NCBI GenBank assembly: GCA_002841395.1
Contig: PGZM01000006.1
Span: forward strand, 113,501-177,500
Source: Firmicutes bacterium HGW-Firmicutes-9
GTDB taxonomy: Bacteria > Bacillota > Clostridia > Christensenellales > CAG-138
Reading direction: 5' to 3'
DNA length: 64,000 bases
Shown here in pieces: positions 1 through 7,434 of the stretch (position 1 is its first letter; each line of letters begins with the position of its first letter). The position numbers and the translations under genes are program-made. The notes below the pieces were generated by a model, which was not told the DNA's origin, searched no databases, and worked only from the letters and a program-made list of their open reading frames with translations.

Positions 1-271
1 TGGAGATAAACGTAAATGGCGTGGTGATGATCTCACCCGGCGCAAGATTGAGCGCCTGAATCGCGCACTCCAGCGCGAGATGCCCGTTGGTGAACAGGCG
101 AAGATTGGGCGTGCCGAGTTTTTTGCCCAGCGCGCGTTCCAACGCTTTATGCTGGCTTCCGCCATTGGTGAGAAAGCGCGAGGAGAAGATCTCGCGCACA
201 AGCGCTTCATATTCTTCCACCGGAGGCAGCGACGGGCGCGTGACCAGAATCGGCGGGTCTTTCTTTAGCAT
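1..271 (-). CDS. DegT/DnrJ/EryC1/StrS-family aminotransferase, N-terminal part (runs off window)
   Basis: Only the first 90 codons are in the window; the gene continues beyond base 1. The translation starts MLKKDPPILVTRPSLPP and contains SSRFLTNGGSQHKALE, LFTNGHLALECAIQAL and IITTPFTFIS. These match the conserved opening of PLP-dependent sugar aminotransferases: the LTNGG entry loop, the phosphate-binding TNG(H/T)xAL segment and the TTPFTF(I/V)(S/A) stretch. The family transfers an amino group from glutamate to a keto-sugar nucleotide for surface glycans or secondary metabolites. The catalytic lysine lies outside the window, so activity cannot be judged. The start is supported by AGGAGA six bases upstream. 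It lies downstream of the 453-2339 gene on the same strand, separated by a 181-bp gap that holds a gene-end relic. Confidence 0.85.
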   Translation of the reverse strand, partial: MLKKDPPILVTRPSLPPVEEYEALVREIFSSRFLTNGGSQHKALERALGKKLGTPNLRLFTNGHLALECAIQALNLAPGEIITTPFTFIS

Positions 272-366
272 AAATCTCCTTTGTTTTGCCGCAGGCGGCA
301 AAGAGAAATGGGATAGAAGATATTTTAGTCTTTTTTATGCGCAAAAGCAAATCGATGACTTCTCTA

Positions 367-412
367 TTACTTCTACACTTCTACCAGATATCGCATTTTG
401 ATGATATCGGCC
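367..412 (-). pseudogene. Relic of the 3' end of a second copy of the downstream-encoded BMP-like gene
   Basis: On the minus strand this stretch reads ADIIKMRYLVE, then a one-base gap and a stop. The intact gene at 453-2339 ends ADIIKMRYLVEGVEVVE. The nucleotide match continues past the gap to the stop region (gtagaag-tgtagaag against gtagaaggcgtagaag). It follows the intact gene with about 40 bp between and has no coding sequence of its own. The simplest reading is a tandem duplication of which only the last 15 or so codons survive. Confidence 0.6.
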
Positions 413-452
413 ATAAAATCTATTTAATTCTCTTAGTTTTGTATTCTTGTAA

Positions 453-2339
453 TTACTCTACAACTTCTACGCCTTCTACTAGGTAGCGCATTTTGATAAT
501 ATCAGCCGGGGCCGCATCCGAATGCGCCGGGATGCGCACAACTCCCTCGCTGTCCGTGACAGGCCCGTGGAACGGGTTATAGAGGTTTCGCGCCATGCTG
601 CCCTTGAGATAGCGTATCAGGTTATTCGGCGTGCCGCTGGACCAGCTGCCGAGGCGAACATCCACAACACCGCCGCCAAGCCCCCACCAGAAGCTCGCGA
701 TCGGCGACTCGTCGCGATCCATCCCCAACAGCGCGCTGAGGCTGCCGTTGAGATAGCTCTTGACAATCGCGGTATAAAACCGCTCCCAATTCCAGTCGGG
801 CGCGGCAAGATAACGCGTCGGGTTGCCTTCTGCGTCCACGCCGATGAGCGCGGTGAACACGCCGTATGGCAGCTCCGCGAGCTTGAGCGCGGCATAGTGC
901 GGCGTGAGTATGGTGTCTGCGCCGAGGCTAGCCGCGGTCTTAACGCCCAGCTCGCACGTTTCCATCTGCTTGGGGTCGACGTCGCGCGTGACCATCAATA
1001 CCCGCGCGTCCGGCCGCACGGAGTGCACGCCGATGGCGAACGCGTTGACATCCGAGGTGAAGCGCGTATAGTTCAACTTCGGGGTGATATAGGCGACCGT
1101 ACCGGTCTTGGTGTGCTGACCCGCCGCGACGCCGCAGAGGAATACTGCCTCATAATAACGGCCAAAGTAGGTATGCAGACGATAGTGGTGCTGCATGCGC
1201 GAGTAGACCAGCGTGAGGCAATTCGGGTGCTCTAGCGCAAAGCGCAGCACGGTATTCATCAGCGAAGGCGTGGTGACAAACAGAAGTCCTGCGTCGCCTG
1301 CCTCGGCGGTCAGCAGATCAAATGCATCCTCGCGATCCTGTAAATCCAGCACGCGGGAATCGACCTTGTCGCCAAGCTCCGCCTGCATGGCTAGGCGTCC
1401 CTGCTCGTGTGAGCCGAGCCAGCTGTTCTGCGCGCGCTCGCCGGCATAGGCAAACACGATCTTCGGGTTTTTGTGCGTTTGCAGCAGCCGCGTGAAAAAC
1501 GCCGGTTCCGCTGCCTCTGCGTCCTCTTCCAAAACCACGCGCGGCGAGGGCGGGTGCTCGAGGATGTCCAGCTGCGGTTTGAGCGTCACGATGCGCGCGG
1601 TGAGCTCGTCCGGCATGATGTTCATCGGGAACCCGTAAACGTGCAGGTACTCCAAAAACGCATCGCCAAGGCTGAGGGTGCAGCTGGTGTGCAGATAAGC
1701 GCCCTCAAACCGGGTATAGAGCGCGTTGAAATCCGGCTTGTCCTGCGCGGAGTCCAGCTCTGCAATCAGCCGCTGCTCGATACGGTAGAGCCGCTCATAC
1801 TTGCGCGATTCGGAGAGCTCGATGTCCGCGAACACGCCTTTTTTACTGTAGGCGAGAAATGTATAATACCGCTCGATCGCCGGGTCGTTTTCATCCCACT
1901 GCGGGATCAGGCGGATGATCTCCGCCTCAAACGAGCTTGCTTCGTAGTATTTCAGGACGCTGACGCGTTTGTTTCCTTCCGCGACGTAGTATTTCCAGAG
2001 ATACTCGTAGACGCGGATCGAGTCGCGGATGCCGCTCTGTAGATGCGCCTCGCAGAGATTGATCCACTTGTAGGCAAACTCGGTGTCTGGACTCAGGATC
2101 GGCATAAAGTTATATGCAAACGAGTTGGAACGGCTCGCCTGATAGGTGCCCACGATGCGGTTGAGCGAAATCGGCCGCATGGGCTGGTCGACGACCGCGA
2201 GCACGCCGTTCTCCTCGCGGCGGGCGTGTATCACGGGCAGAAGCCCGCTCTCTCCGCGCGCGCGGCGCAGGGCGAACTCTTTTAAGCCGCGTTTTCTAGC
2301 GCGGTCATATTCTTCATTTGCGTTGATGTTCTGGCTCAT
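453..2339 (-). CDS. ParB-like N-terminal region fused to a BMP/Med-type ligand-binding domain, cytoplasmic
   Basis: A protein of 628 residues. Residues from about 288 to the end follow the basic membrane protein (BMP/PnrA/Med) periplasmic-binding fold: NPKIVFAYAG, SWLGSHEQGRLAMQAELG, GVAAGQHTKTGTVAYI, a VNAFAIGVHSVRPDARV segment and GADTILTPH. Exported BMP proteins bind nucleosides for ABC import. This one has no signal peptide or lipobox and begins MSQNINANEEYDRARKRGLK, so it should stay in the cytoplasm. Residues 116-150 contain YVAEGNKRVSVLKY, resembling the EGNHRxxA motif of ParB/sulfiredoxin-like domains. GGAGGG precedes the ATG. It follows the phosphoesterase gene after 59 bp and is probably co-transcribed. 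A sensor role (compare cytoplasmic Med of Bacillus) is possible; the ligand is unknown. Confidence 0.7.
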   Translation of the reverse strand: MSQNINANEEYDRARKRGLKEFALRRARGESGLLPVIHARREENGVLAVVDQPMRPISLNRIVGTYQASRSNSFAYNFMPILSPDTEFAYKWINLCEAHLQSGIRDSIRVYEYLWKYYVAEGNKRVSVLKYYEASSFEAEIIRLIPQWDENDPAIERYYTFLAYSKKGVFADIELSESRKYERLYRIEQRLIAELDSAQDKPDFNALYTRFEGAYLHTSCTLSLGDAFLEYLHVYGFPMNIMPDELTARIVTLKPQLDILEHPPSPRVVLEEDAEAAEPAFFTRLLQTHKNPKIVFAYAGERAQNSWLGSHEQGRLAMQAELGDKVDSRVLDLQDREDAFDLLTAEAGDAGLLFVTTPSLMNTVLRFALEHPNCLTLVYSRMQHHYRLHTYFGRYYEAVFLCGVAAGQHTKTGTVAYITPKLNYTRFTSDVNAFAIGVHSVRPDARVLMVTRDVDPKQMETCELGVKTAASLGADTILTPHYAALKLAELPYGVFTALIGVDAEGNPTRYLAAPDWNWERFYTAIVKSYLNGSLSALLGMDRDESPIASFWWGLGGGVVDVRLGSWSSGTPNNLIRYLKGSMARNLYNPFHGPVTDSEGVVRIPAHSDAAPADIIKMRYLVEGVEVVE

Positions 2340-2398
2340 GCTTCCCTCCGGGGGTTTGATTGTGGAAGTATTTCAGTGGACGAACGAGATGTTCAGGT

Positions 2399-3013
2399 TC
2401 AATCCTTGTCCGGAAACTCCATTTCCAGAATGTGGTAATTATAGGCGTTTACGATGGTCGTGTCATTATACTCAATGATACGCTTGGAACCGATGGAATA
2501 GGTCAGGTGCTGGTGTCCGTGGAGATGATAGCGCGGCTTGTACTTATCGATCAGCTTCACAAATGTCTCAAACCCCTCGTGATAGCGGTCGTCTCCGTCT
2601 CCAAGGCCCGCGGCAGGCGCGTGAGTCACCAGCACGTCAAAACCCTTTCGAAGCGAGAGTGCGAGCGTCGCTTTGAGTACGCGGAGGTTCATCTCGCGTT
2701 CGCTGTAATGGTTCGGCGCGAAGCGCTCGCTCTTGCAGCCGCCAAAGCCCACGAAACGAACACCCTTGATGATCACGGGTTTCTCCTCGAGGTCGATGCA
2801 GCCTTCCGGCGGGTTCTGGTCATAGCGCGCGTCGTGGTTGCCTCGCACAAAGAGCAAGGGAGCCGGGATCATCGTCACTAGAAACGATAGATACTCCGGC
2901 TTGAGATCGCCGCAGGAGATGATGACGTCGATGCCCTGGAAGGCTTTGGCGTCAAAGAAGTCCCAGATGTATTCGCTTTCGTGGTCGGAAACGACCAGAG
3001 CTTTCAATTTCAT
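2399..3013 (-). CDS. Calcineurin-like metallophosphoesterase
   Basis: A protein of 204 residues with the metallophosphoesterase motifs in order: VVSDHES (residues 7-13), ISCGDL, VRGNHD, VTHAPAAGLGD and HGHQH. These supply the aspartates, asparagine and histidines that hold a two-metal centre, as in YfcE-type phosphodiesterases. The first motif is atypical: the usual D-x-H is D-H-E here, so the second ligand position carries Glu. Its substrate cannot be told from sequence. It is upstream of the BMP-like gene on the same strand, which suggests a shared transcript. No signal peptide or membrane segment is visible, so it should be cytosolic. Confidence 0.85.
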   Translation of the reverse strand: MKLKALVVSDHESEYIWDFFDAKAFQGIDVIISCGDLKPEYLSFLVTMIPAPLLFVRGNHDARYDQNPPEGCIDLEEKPVIIKGVRFVGFGGCKSERFAPNHYSEREMNLRVLKATLALSLRKGFDVLVTHAPAAGLGDGDDRYHEGFETFVKLIDKYKPRYHLHGHQHLTYSIGSKRIIEYNDTTIVNAYNYHILEMEFPDKD

Positions 3014-3173
3014 GCCTGTTTAGCGGTTCCGTTTCTATTTGGTAAGATATGGATCAATATATGCTTTGATTTTGCGGGAACGTTTACTTGTATCATCAAG
3101 CGACTCTGTCTAATAACGATACACGCCTTTTTGATTTCTGTAAAGCGCATCAGGATGGAGAACAGTATGAAAA

Positions 3174-3201
3174 AACCGCCCGTGCTTTCTGCGGGCGGGT
3201 T
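3174..3201 (-). terminator. Rho-independent terminator after the GntR-family gene
   Basis: On the minus strand the arms ccgcccg and cgggcgg enclose a 9-base loop and are followed by a run of six T. It lies about 50 bp past the stop of the regulator at 3251-3946. The palindrome could also slow transcription on the plus strand, but there the T-run is missing. Confidence 0.8.
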
Positions 3202-3250
3202 GTTGCGCGGGAGAAAGAAGTTGCCTTTTGTGAAACGATTTTGCGCCGTA

Positions 3251-3946
3251 TCAGGTTTGATACAGCTTCTTCAGCGCGGAGGAGCCGTGCAGGATGCACA
3301 GGCGGACATTTTGCGCGCTGGCTTCCGCATCGTGAAGCTCCAGCGAACGCACAAGCGCATCGTGAAGCTTGACCGTCTTCGGGATATCCGGCGCAAGCAC
3401 AAGGTGCTGGCGGATCAAGCGCTGAATCGTTGTTTCAAAGCTTTTGAAGGTCATGGTATAGACGGCGTTGCCGGAATACTGCGTTAAAAGATAGTGAAAG
3501 CGCAGCAGCGGCTCCGTCGCGTCCGCCGGTTGTGCAGCGGTTTTGACCTGCTGCGTGAGCTTGCGCAGGGCGTCGATTTCCTCTGCGGTTGCATGCAGGC
3601 TCGCAAGCCGCGCGCATTCGCTCTCAATCAGAATGCGCAGGTCCACAAGATTGCAAAACAGCGGGTAATCCAGCCGGAAACTGTCGCAGCTCATCAGCGC
3701 GCTCAACACCTGCAGCGTTCCGTTCTTCTTGTAGTCCGCGATAATGCTGCCCTGCCGCGGGATGATGCGGATGAATCCCTGATTCGCCAGCTCCAAAATG
3801 CCCGTGTTCACCAGAGACCGGCTGACGCCGAGTTCCTGCGCGAGCTCGCGCTCCGGCGGGAGCTGCTGGCCGATTTGATATTCGCCCGAGAATATCTTCT
3901 GCTGCATTGTATGGACGAATGACTTCTTTAAGCCTTCTTGCTTCAT
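3251..3946 (-). CDS. GntR-family transcriptional regulator, FadR/FCD type
   Basis: With the start at 3946 (MKQEGLKKSFVHTMQQ) the protein is 231 residues, normal for the FadR subfamily. Residues 10-75 form the winged helix, with QLPPERELAQELGVSRSLV and a wing ending RIIPRQGSIIADY. The rest is helical and fits an FCD effector domain with LRFHYLLTQYSGN in the middle. FCD regulators usually bind organic acids or acyl compounds. The reading frame is open 29 codons further upstream, but that extension is basic and unlike the family; AGGAAGG lies about 20 bases before 3946, so the exact start is not certain. No target gene is obvious beside it. Confidence 0.8.
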   Translation of the reverse strand: MKQEGLKKSFVHTMQQKIFSGEYQIGQQLPPERELAQELGVSRSLVNTGILELANQGFIRIIPRQGSIIADYKKNGTLQVLSALMSCDSFRLDYPLFCNLVDLRILIESECARLASLHATAEEIDALRKLTQQVKTAAQPADATEPLLRFHYLLTQYSGNAVYTMTFKSFETTIQRLIRQHLVLAPDIPKTVKLHDALVRSLELHDAEASAQNVRLCILHGSSALKKLYQT

Positions 3947-4517
3947 ATTGTTTTGTAACCGGTTGGCTTCCTTCCTGATGGTGTGGCTGCGACGAAAACA
4001 ACCGCACCTCGTGCGCGGATTTTCGATTCGCAAGGTATCTATACAGGCAAGCGCAGCGTGCGCTTGTGGGGAAGCGATTTTTGGTTACGCGCACAGGAGA
4101 TATAGGTTGAAGTAACTCCGGGCGCAAGAAAGAAGTTTGGCGCAACAATCTTTTCAGCATGCCGCTTGATAAACGGTGCGGTGGAAAAACTAACGCAATG
4201 CAATTTGGATACGAATGCATAAACAGCGTTTGGCGTAACATGCCTATGTAACAGATTATAGCGGTGTTGCGCGTAAATTACAAGCGCGTCCGGCCAAATT
4301 TATGGCAACCTGCCGTGGTTGGCCACAATTGCGCAAACACGGTGCAACACTTTTGTAAACAGCAAACAAAGAACCGGTTGTATAATATTCGATCTTATGC
4401 GTTTTTTAAGGCGGTTGGCCGAAGCTTTTTGGGTGCGTCTGCCAATTTTATTCTTAGAACAAAGCGAAAGCATGTTCTACGTTTGGGAGAGGGACAGGTT
4501 GGTGCCGGATCATAAAA
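3947..4517. other. Non-coding stretch upstream of the GntR-family gene
   Basis: About 570 bp between the minus-strand regulator and the terminator of the desulfoferrodoxin gene. Reading frames here are short and lack ribosome binding sites. It is rich in short ttggc/gccaa words but I could not assemble a convincing operator or RNA. A TATAAT lies at 4381-4386 on the plus strand without a well-spaced -35, and no plus-strand gene follows it. Confidence 0.4.
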
Positions 4518-4548
4518 AACCTCCCGAAACGTGTCCGGGAGGCTTTTT
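4518..4548 (-). terminator. Terminator of the desulfoferrodoxin gene
   Basis: Arms cctcccg (4520-4526) and cgggagg (4536-4542) are flanked by A6 on one side and T5 on the other, so the hairpin can act on both strands. It lies 20 bp after the stop codon of the minus-strand gene 4568-4945. Confidence 0.85.
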
Positions 4549-4567
4549 GTCGGTTAGTTGTTTTTGC

Positions 4568-4945
4568 TTACGCTTTCCAGAGGCCGTGGAGGTTGCAGTA
4601 TGCGTAGGCTGCGATGACCTTCGTACCGCCGAGCGTGAACACGGCTTCGGGTTTGCCGCCAACCGGCAGGCACTTGCGCTGTCCGCCATCGTCAGTCTGC
4701 AGATAGATCCAGGCGATGTGGTGTTCTTCGAGCATCGGGTGATCGACGCTGCCGACATGGACGGTGCACTTGTCGCCTTCCACCTTGATAACGGGGACGT
4801 GCTTTTCCTGGCTCGCGTCGACACTACCGGGGATGAGCTCGGTCATGTGCTGGCCGCAGCAGCTCATCGGTGCGCCGGAATCGTGAATCATACCTACGAG
4901 GTTGCCGCAGATGTCGCAGCGGAAGAAACGGGTTTCACAAGTCAT
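4568..4945 (-). CDS. dfx: Desulfoferrodoxin (two-iron superoxide reductase)
   Basis: A 125-residue enzyme that reduces superoxide to hydrogen peroxide without making oxygen, typical of anaerobes. Centre I ligands Cys10, Cys13, Cys29 and Cys30 are all present. Centre II is read from Glu47-Lys48-His49, His69, His75, Cys117 and His120 (YCNLHGLW). Both iron sites therefore look intact. The start is fixed by AAGGAGG eight bases upstream. It is transcribed away from the Crp/Fnr gene at 5373, with thioredoxin close by, so these genes may form a redox stress group. Electrons normally come from rubredoxin, which is not encoded in this window. Confidence 0.96.
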   Translation of the reverse strand: MTCETRFFRCDICGNLVGMIHDSGAPMSCCGQHMTELIPGSVDASQEKHVPVIKVEGDKCTVHVGSVDHPMLEEHHIAWIYLQTDDGGQRKCLPVGGKPEAVFTLGGTKVIAAYAYCNLHGLWKA

Positions 4946-4960
4946 GATGAAGTTCCTCCT

Positions 4961-4978
4961 TGATCATTATAATGTTCA
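4961..4978. promoter_or_regulatory. Near-perfect 18-bp palindrome at the desulfoferrodoxin promoter
   Basis: TGATCATTATAATGTTCA matches its reverse complement except at one symmetric pair of positions. It begins 15 bp upstream of the start codon and contains a TATAAT on the minus strand that could be the -10 box. The TGA..ATTATAAT..TCA layout is like Fur/PerR-type operators. The regulator identity is inference. Confidence 0.5.
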
Positions 4979-5372
4979 TGTTAGGATTTCATGCGGGAGT
5001 GCCGCATACAAGAAAAATGGAAATTTGTTGCGAACGAAATGCCGTTCGCGGTTGAGTGATTCTATCATGTATAATACACTCATTCCGTAATTATGTCACT
5101 AAATAATAATAATTCTTACTAGCGACATATATACGGGTTAATACCATTATACGAAGTTTTTCGAGAAAATGCCAGTTCATCCCGAAAAGTTGACAATGTT
5201 GACGCATATTTAACGTGTGTGGAGAAAAATTGCACGTTATGATGGAAATATTGGCTTACAGAGTGAGAAATACATAGTGAAATATCTCTACAAACAGTTG
5301 TTTTTTAAAAATTCATCGCAAAAATGCAGAAACAGAGTATAATCAGAAAAGAGACTATTCAGGAGGAACACC
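4979..5372. promoter_or_regulatory. Divergent intergenic region between dfx and the Crp/Fnr gene
   Basis: AT-rich, with no coding potential. A TATAAT at 5338-5343 lies 29 bp before the plus-strand regulator and is its likely -10; the -35 is weak. The pair aacgtg (5212-5217) and cacgtt (5233-5238) forms a spaced inverted repeat that might be a regulator site. TTGACA occurs at 5190-5195 but has no good -10 at the right distance. Confidence 0.4.
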
Positions 5373-6029
5373 ATGGGACTCGACGCATTTCTTCCGATTT
5401 GGAAGCACCTCACGAAAGAAGACCAGCAGGCGCTGGAAGATGCCGCTGTATTTCGCAGCGTGCCAAAGGGCACGATCATCCACAACGGCTCGGCGGATTG
5501 CATCGGCGTACTCGTGATCAAGGGCGGACAGCTCCGCTCCTATATCGTCTCCGACGAAGGAAAAGAAGTGACGCTGTATCGTCTATTGGAGCGGGATATC
5601 TGCCTGTTTTCCGCGGCGTGCATGATGTCCAGCATCCGCTTTGAGGTCACCATCGAAACCGAAAAGGATTCCGATGTCTGGCTGATTCAGACCGAGGCGT
5701 ACCACGCGGTGATGGAGCGCAGCGCACCGCTGGCAAACTACACCTGCCAGGTGCTGTCCTCGCGGTTTTCCGAGGTGATGTGGCTGATGGATCAGATCCT
5801 GTTCAAGCGCTTTGATGCGCGTCTTGCGACCTTCCTTCTAGAAGAGAGCACGATTGAGGACTGCGACACGCTGGATATCACGCACGAGAAGATTGCAAAC
5901 CATATGGGCACCGCGCGCGAAGTGGTCACACGCATGCTCAAGTATTTTCAGGAAGAGGGTATGGTCACGCTCACACGCGGCGGGGTGACCCTCGTCGACC
6001 GCGCGAAGCTGAATACAAAGGCAGGGTAA
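5373..6029 (+). CDS. Crp/Fnr-family transcriptional regulator
   Basis: A 218-residue regulator with an N-terminal cyclic-nucleotide-binding-like beta barrel (about 10-125), a dimer helix (130-160) and a C-terminal winged helix (165-210) containing THEKIANHMGTAREVVTRML. That recognition helix is typical of the family. Cysteines occur in the barrel (ADCIGV and CLFSAACMM), but the N-terminal four-cysteine cluster of true Fnr is absent. The effector is unknown: haem, a thiol switch or a small ligand are all possible. An AGGAGG site precedes the ATG. It is divergent from desulfoferrodoxin and convergent with thioredoxin, which suggests redox control of these neighbours. Confidence 0.88.
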   Translation: MGLDAFLPIWKHLTKEDQQALEDAAVFRSVPKGTIIHNGSADCIGVLVIKGGQLRSYIVSDEGKEVTLYRLLERDICLFSAACMMSSIRFEVTIETEKDSDVWLIQTEAYHAVMERSAPLANYTCQVLSSRFSEVMWLMDQILFKRFDARLATFLLEESTIEDCDTLDITHEKIANHMGTAREVVTRMLKYFQEEGMVTLTRGGVTLVDRAKLNTKAG

Positions 6030-6086
6030 AAGCGGGCTTTTGTTCGGCTGTGCTTTCTAAAACAAAACACATTTTGGCTTTCATCG

Positions 6087-6118
6087 AATTCGGCGATTCA
6101 TTCGCCGAATTTGTTTTA
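6087..6118 (+). terminator. Terminator of the Crp/Fnr gene
   Basis: A perfect 10-bp stem, aattcggcga with tcgccgaatt, around a five-base loop, followed by tgtttta. It lies 58 bp downstream of the regulator stop codon. Confidence 0.8.
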
Positions 6119-6150
6119 TAAATGCTCTTTGAGCATTTTATACTCGCAGT

Positions 6151-6227
6151 AAAAAACAGGAGCGATGTCTCTGGCATCACTCCTGAACAACTGCAAAGCG
6201 CCGTCCGGGTGGAGCCGGGCGGCGCTT
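6151..6227 (-). terminator. Tandem hairpins after thioredoxin
   Basis: Two hairpins follow the minus-strand trxA stop. The first pairs aagcgccgtccgg (6196-6208) with ccgggcggcgctt (6215-6227) with one mismatch and has a poor T-tract. The second pairs caggagcgatg (6157-6167) with catcactcctg (6175-6185) and is followed on the minus strand by T6, so it is the stronger terminator. Confidence 0.7.
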
Positions 6228-6252
6228 ATTGCATTGCTTGCAGTTTCTTTCC

Positions 6253-6561
6253 TTACGGGATCAAGGAGAGGATTTGAGGTTTGGGACGCGCGCCGGCGGT
6301 CTGATTGACCACTTTGCCGTCCTTCATGACGATGAGCGTGGGGATGCTCATAACGCCAAACTTGGCTGCGAGTTCGGGCTGTTCGTCGACGTTCACTTTG
6401 CCGACGGAGATATCCGCCCGCTCTTTTGCGATCTCATCGATGATGGGGGAAACCATGCGGCACGGGCCACACCAGCTTGCCCAGAAGTCGAGGAGTACGG
6501 GTTTTGTTTCTTTTAAAACTTCTGCATCGAAGTTGTCCTTCGTGATTACTTTAACGGACAT
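6253..6561 (-). CDS. trxA: Thioredoxin
   Basis: A 102-residue thioredoxin with the active site WCGPC (Cys31 and Cys34), the buried Asp25 in LLDFWASW and the cis-proline loop SIPT. It reduces protein disulfides in the cytosol using electrons from thioredoxin reductase, which is not in this window. An AAAGGAG nine bases upstream fixes the start at MSVKVITK rather than the longer reading frame. The C-terminal helix is slightly short (ending RPKPQILSLIP) against about 105 residues in well-known thioredoxins, but the fold should be complete. It faces the Crp/Fnr regulator, with several hairpins between. Confidence 0.95.
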   Translation of the reverse strand: MSVKVITKDNFDAEVLKETKPVLLDFWASWCGPCRMVSPIIDEIAKERADISVGKVNVDEQPELAAKFGVMSIPTLIVMKDGKVVNQTAGARPKPQILSLIP

Positions 6562-6702
6562 AGTATTTAGCTCCTTTGCTGTTGATGTTATCATTGTACG
6601 AAAATCAACACGTCTATACAGTGACTATGTTACACTGATAATATACCATGTTTTGGGCGTTTTTTGGGGAAAATATAAATAAAAAAACGGGAGGGTTTTT
6701 TC

Positions 6703-7263
6703 ATGAAACTTGTGATTCTTTTCGGGCCGCACGCGGTAGGCAAGATGACGGTCGGACAGGAGCTTTGCCGCCGGACGGGACTGAAGCTCTTTCACAACCA
6801 TATGACCATCGAAGCGCTGGGCGATCTGTTTGTCAACCATCCGGCGATCGGCGGAAAACTCGTGAACCTGTTTCGCGAGGAGGTGTTTCTGGCGTTCCGC
6901 AATCTAGACGAAGCGGGTATGGTCTTTACCTATATGTGGGCGCTGGACGCGGAGAGCGACTGGGCGTATGTGCGGCATGTGGAAGCGCTGTTTTCCGAGG
7001 TCGGCGCGGACGTGTACTATGTTGAGCTGGAGGCGGAGGAGTCCGTGCGACGCGTGCGAAATCGAACGGAAAATCGCCTGATGAATAAGCCGAGCAAGCG
7101 CAATCTGGAGCATTCGGACGCGCTGTTTACCGCGCTGGAGAGCCGGTATCGGCTCAACTCGCTGCCCGGCGAGATTCAGAAATCGCGCTATATGCGCCTC
7201 AACAACACCGATCTTTCGCCGGAAGAGGCGGCAAAGCGCATCTGCGAGCAGTTCGGGTTCTAG
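6703..7263 (+). CDS. P-loop NTPase, shikimate/gluconate-kinase-like, function unknown
   Basis: A 186-residue protein with a Walker A motif at the extreme N-terminus, GPHAVGKMT (residues 8-16), followed by HNHMTIEAL. A later arginine-rich stretch (ESVRRVRNRTENRLMNKPSKRN) could form the lid. This layout belongs to small-molecule kinases of the AAA_33/shikimate-kinase-like group. The Met after the P-loop lysine replaces the usual Ser/Thr, with Thr16 next, which is seen in some of these predicted kinases. Substrate unknown. GGGAGG precedes the ATG. It appears to be a single gene, upstream of but not clearly joined to the hut operon. Confidence 0.7.
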   Translation: MKLVILFGPHAVGKMTVGQELCRRTGLKLFHNHMTIEALGDLFVNHPAIGGKLVNLFREEVFLAFRNLDEAGMVFTYMWALDAESDWAYVRHVEALFSEVGADVYYVELEAEESVRRVRNRTENRLMNKPSKRNLEHSDALFTALESRYRLNSLPGEIQKSRYMRLNNTDLSPEEAAKRICEQFGF

Positions 7264-7363
7264 TCTCGCTATTCGGCTTTATGCACTTTAGCACGTTAAA
7301 ACAGCGCACAGAAAAAGCCGTAAACTGGCAATATTCCGTGGATACGAAATTTTCAACAGTGTA

Positions 7364-7392
7364 TTGACGTGGATGATTATGCAGGATAGACT
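7364..7392 (+). promoter_or_regulatory. Predicted sigma-A promoter of the hut operon
   Basis: TTGACG (7364-7369), a 17-bp spacer, then TAGACT (7387-7392), 42 bp before the hutH start. No clear operator or cre-like site was recognised nearby. Confidence 0.6.
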
Positions 7393-7434
7393 CAGTTTAT
7401 CCGAGGAAATATTCGCGAACACGGAGTATAACAA

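Noticed and set aside
4264..4515. Plus-strand open frame upstream of the desulfoferrodoxin terminator
   Set aside because: No ribosome binding site, atypical composition, and it runs into a terminator; judged non-coding.
5147..5160. A stretch like half of a loxP site (tatacgaagttt)
   Set aside because: Only one arm is present, in AT-rich promoter DNA, with no second arm at the correct distance and no recombinase gene nearby.
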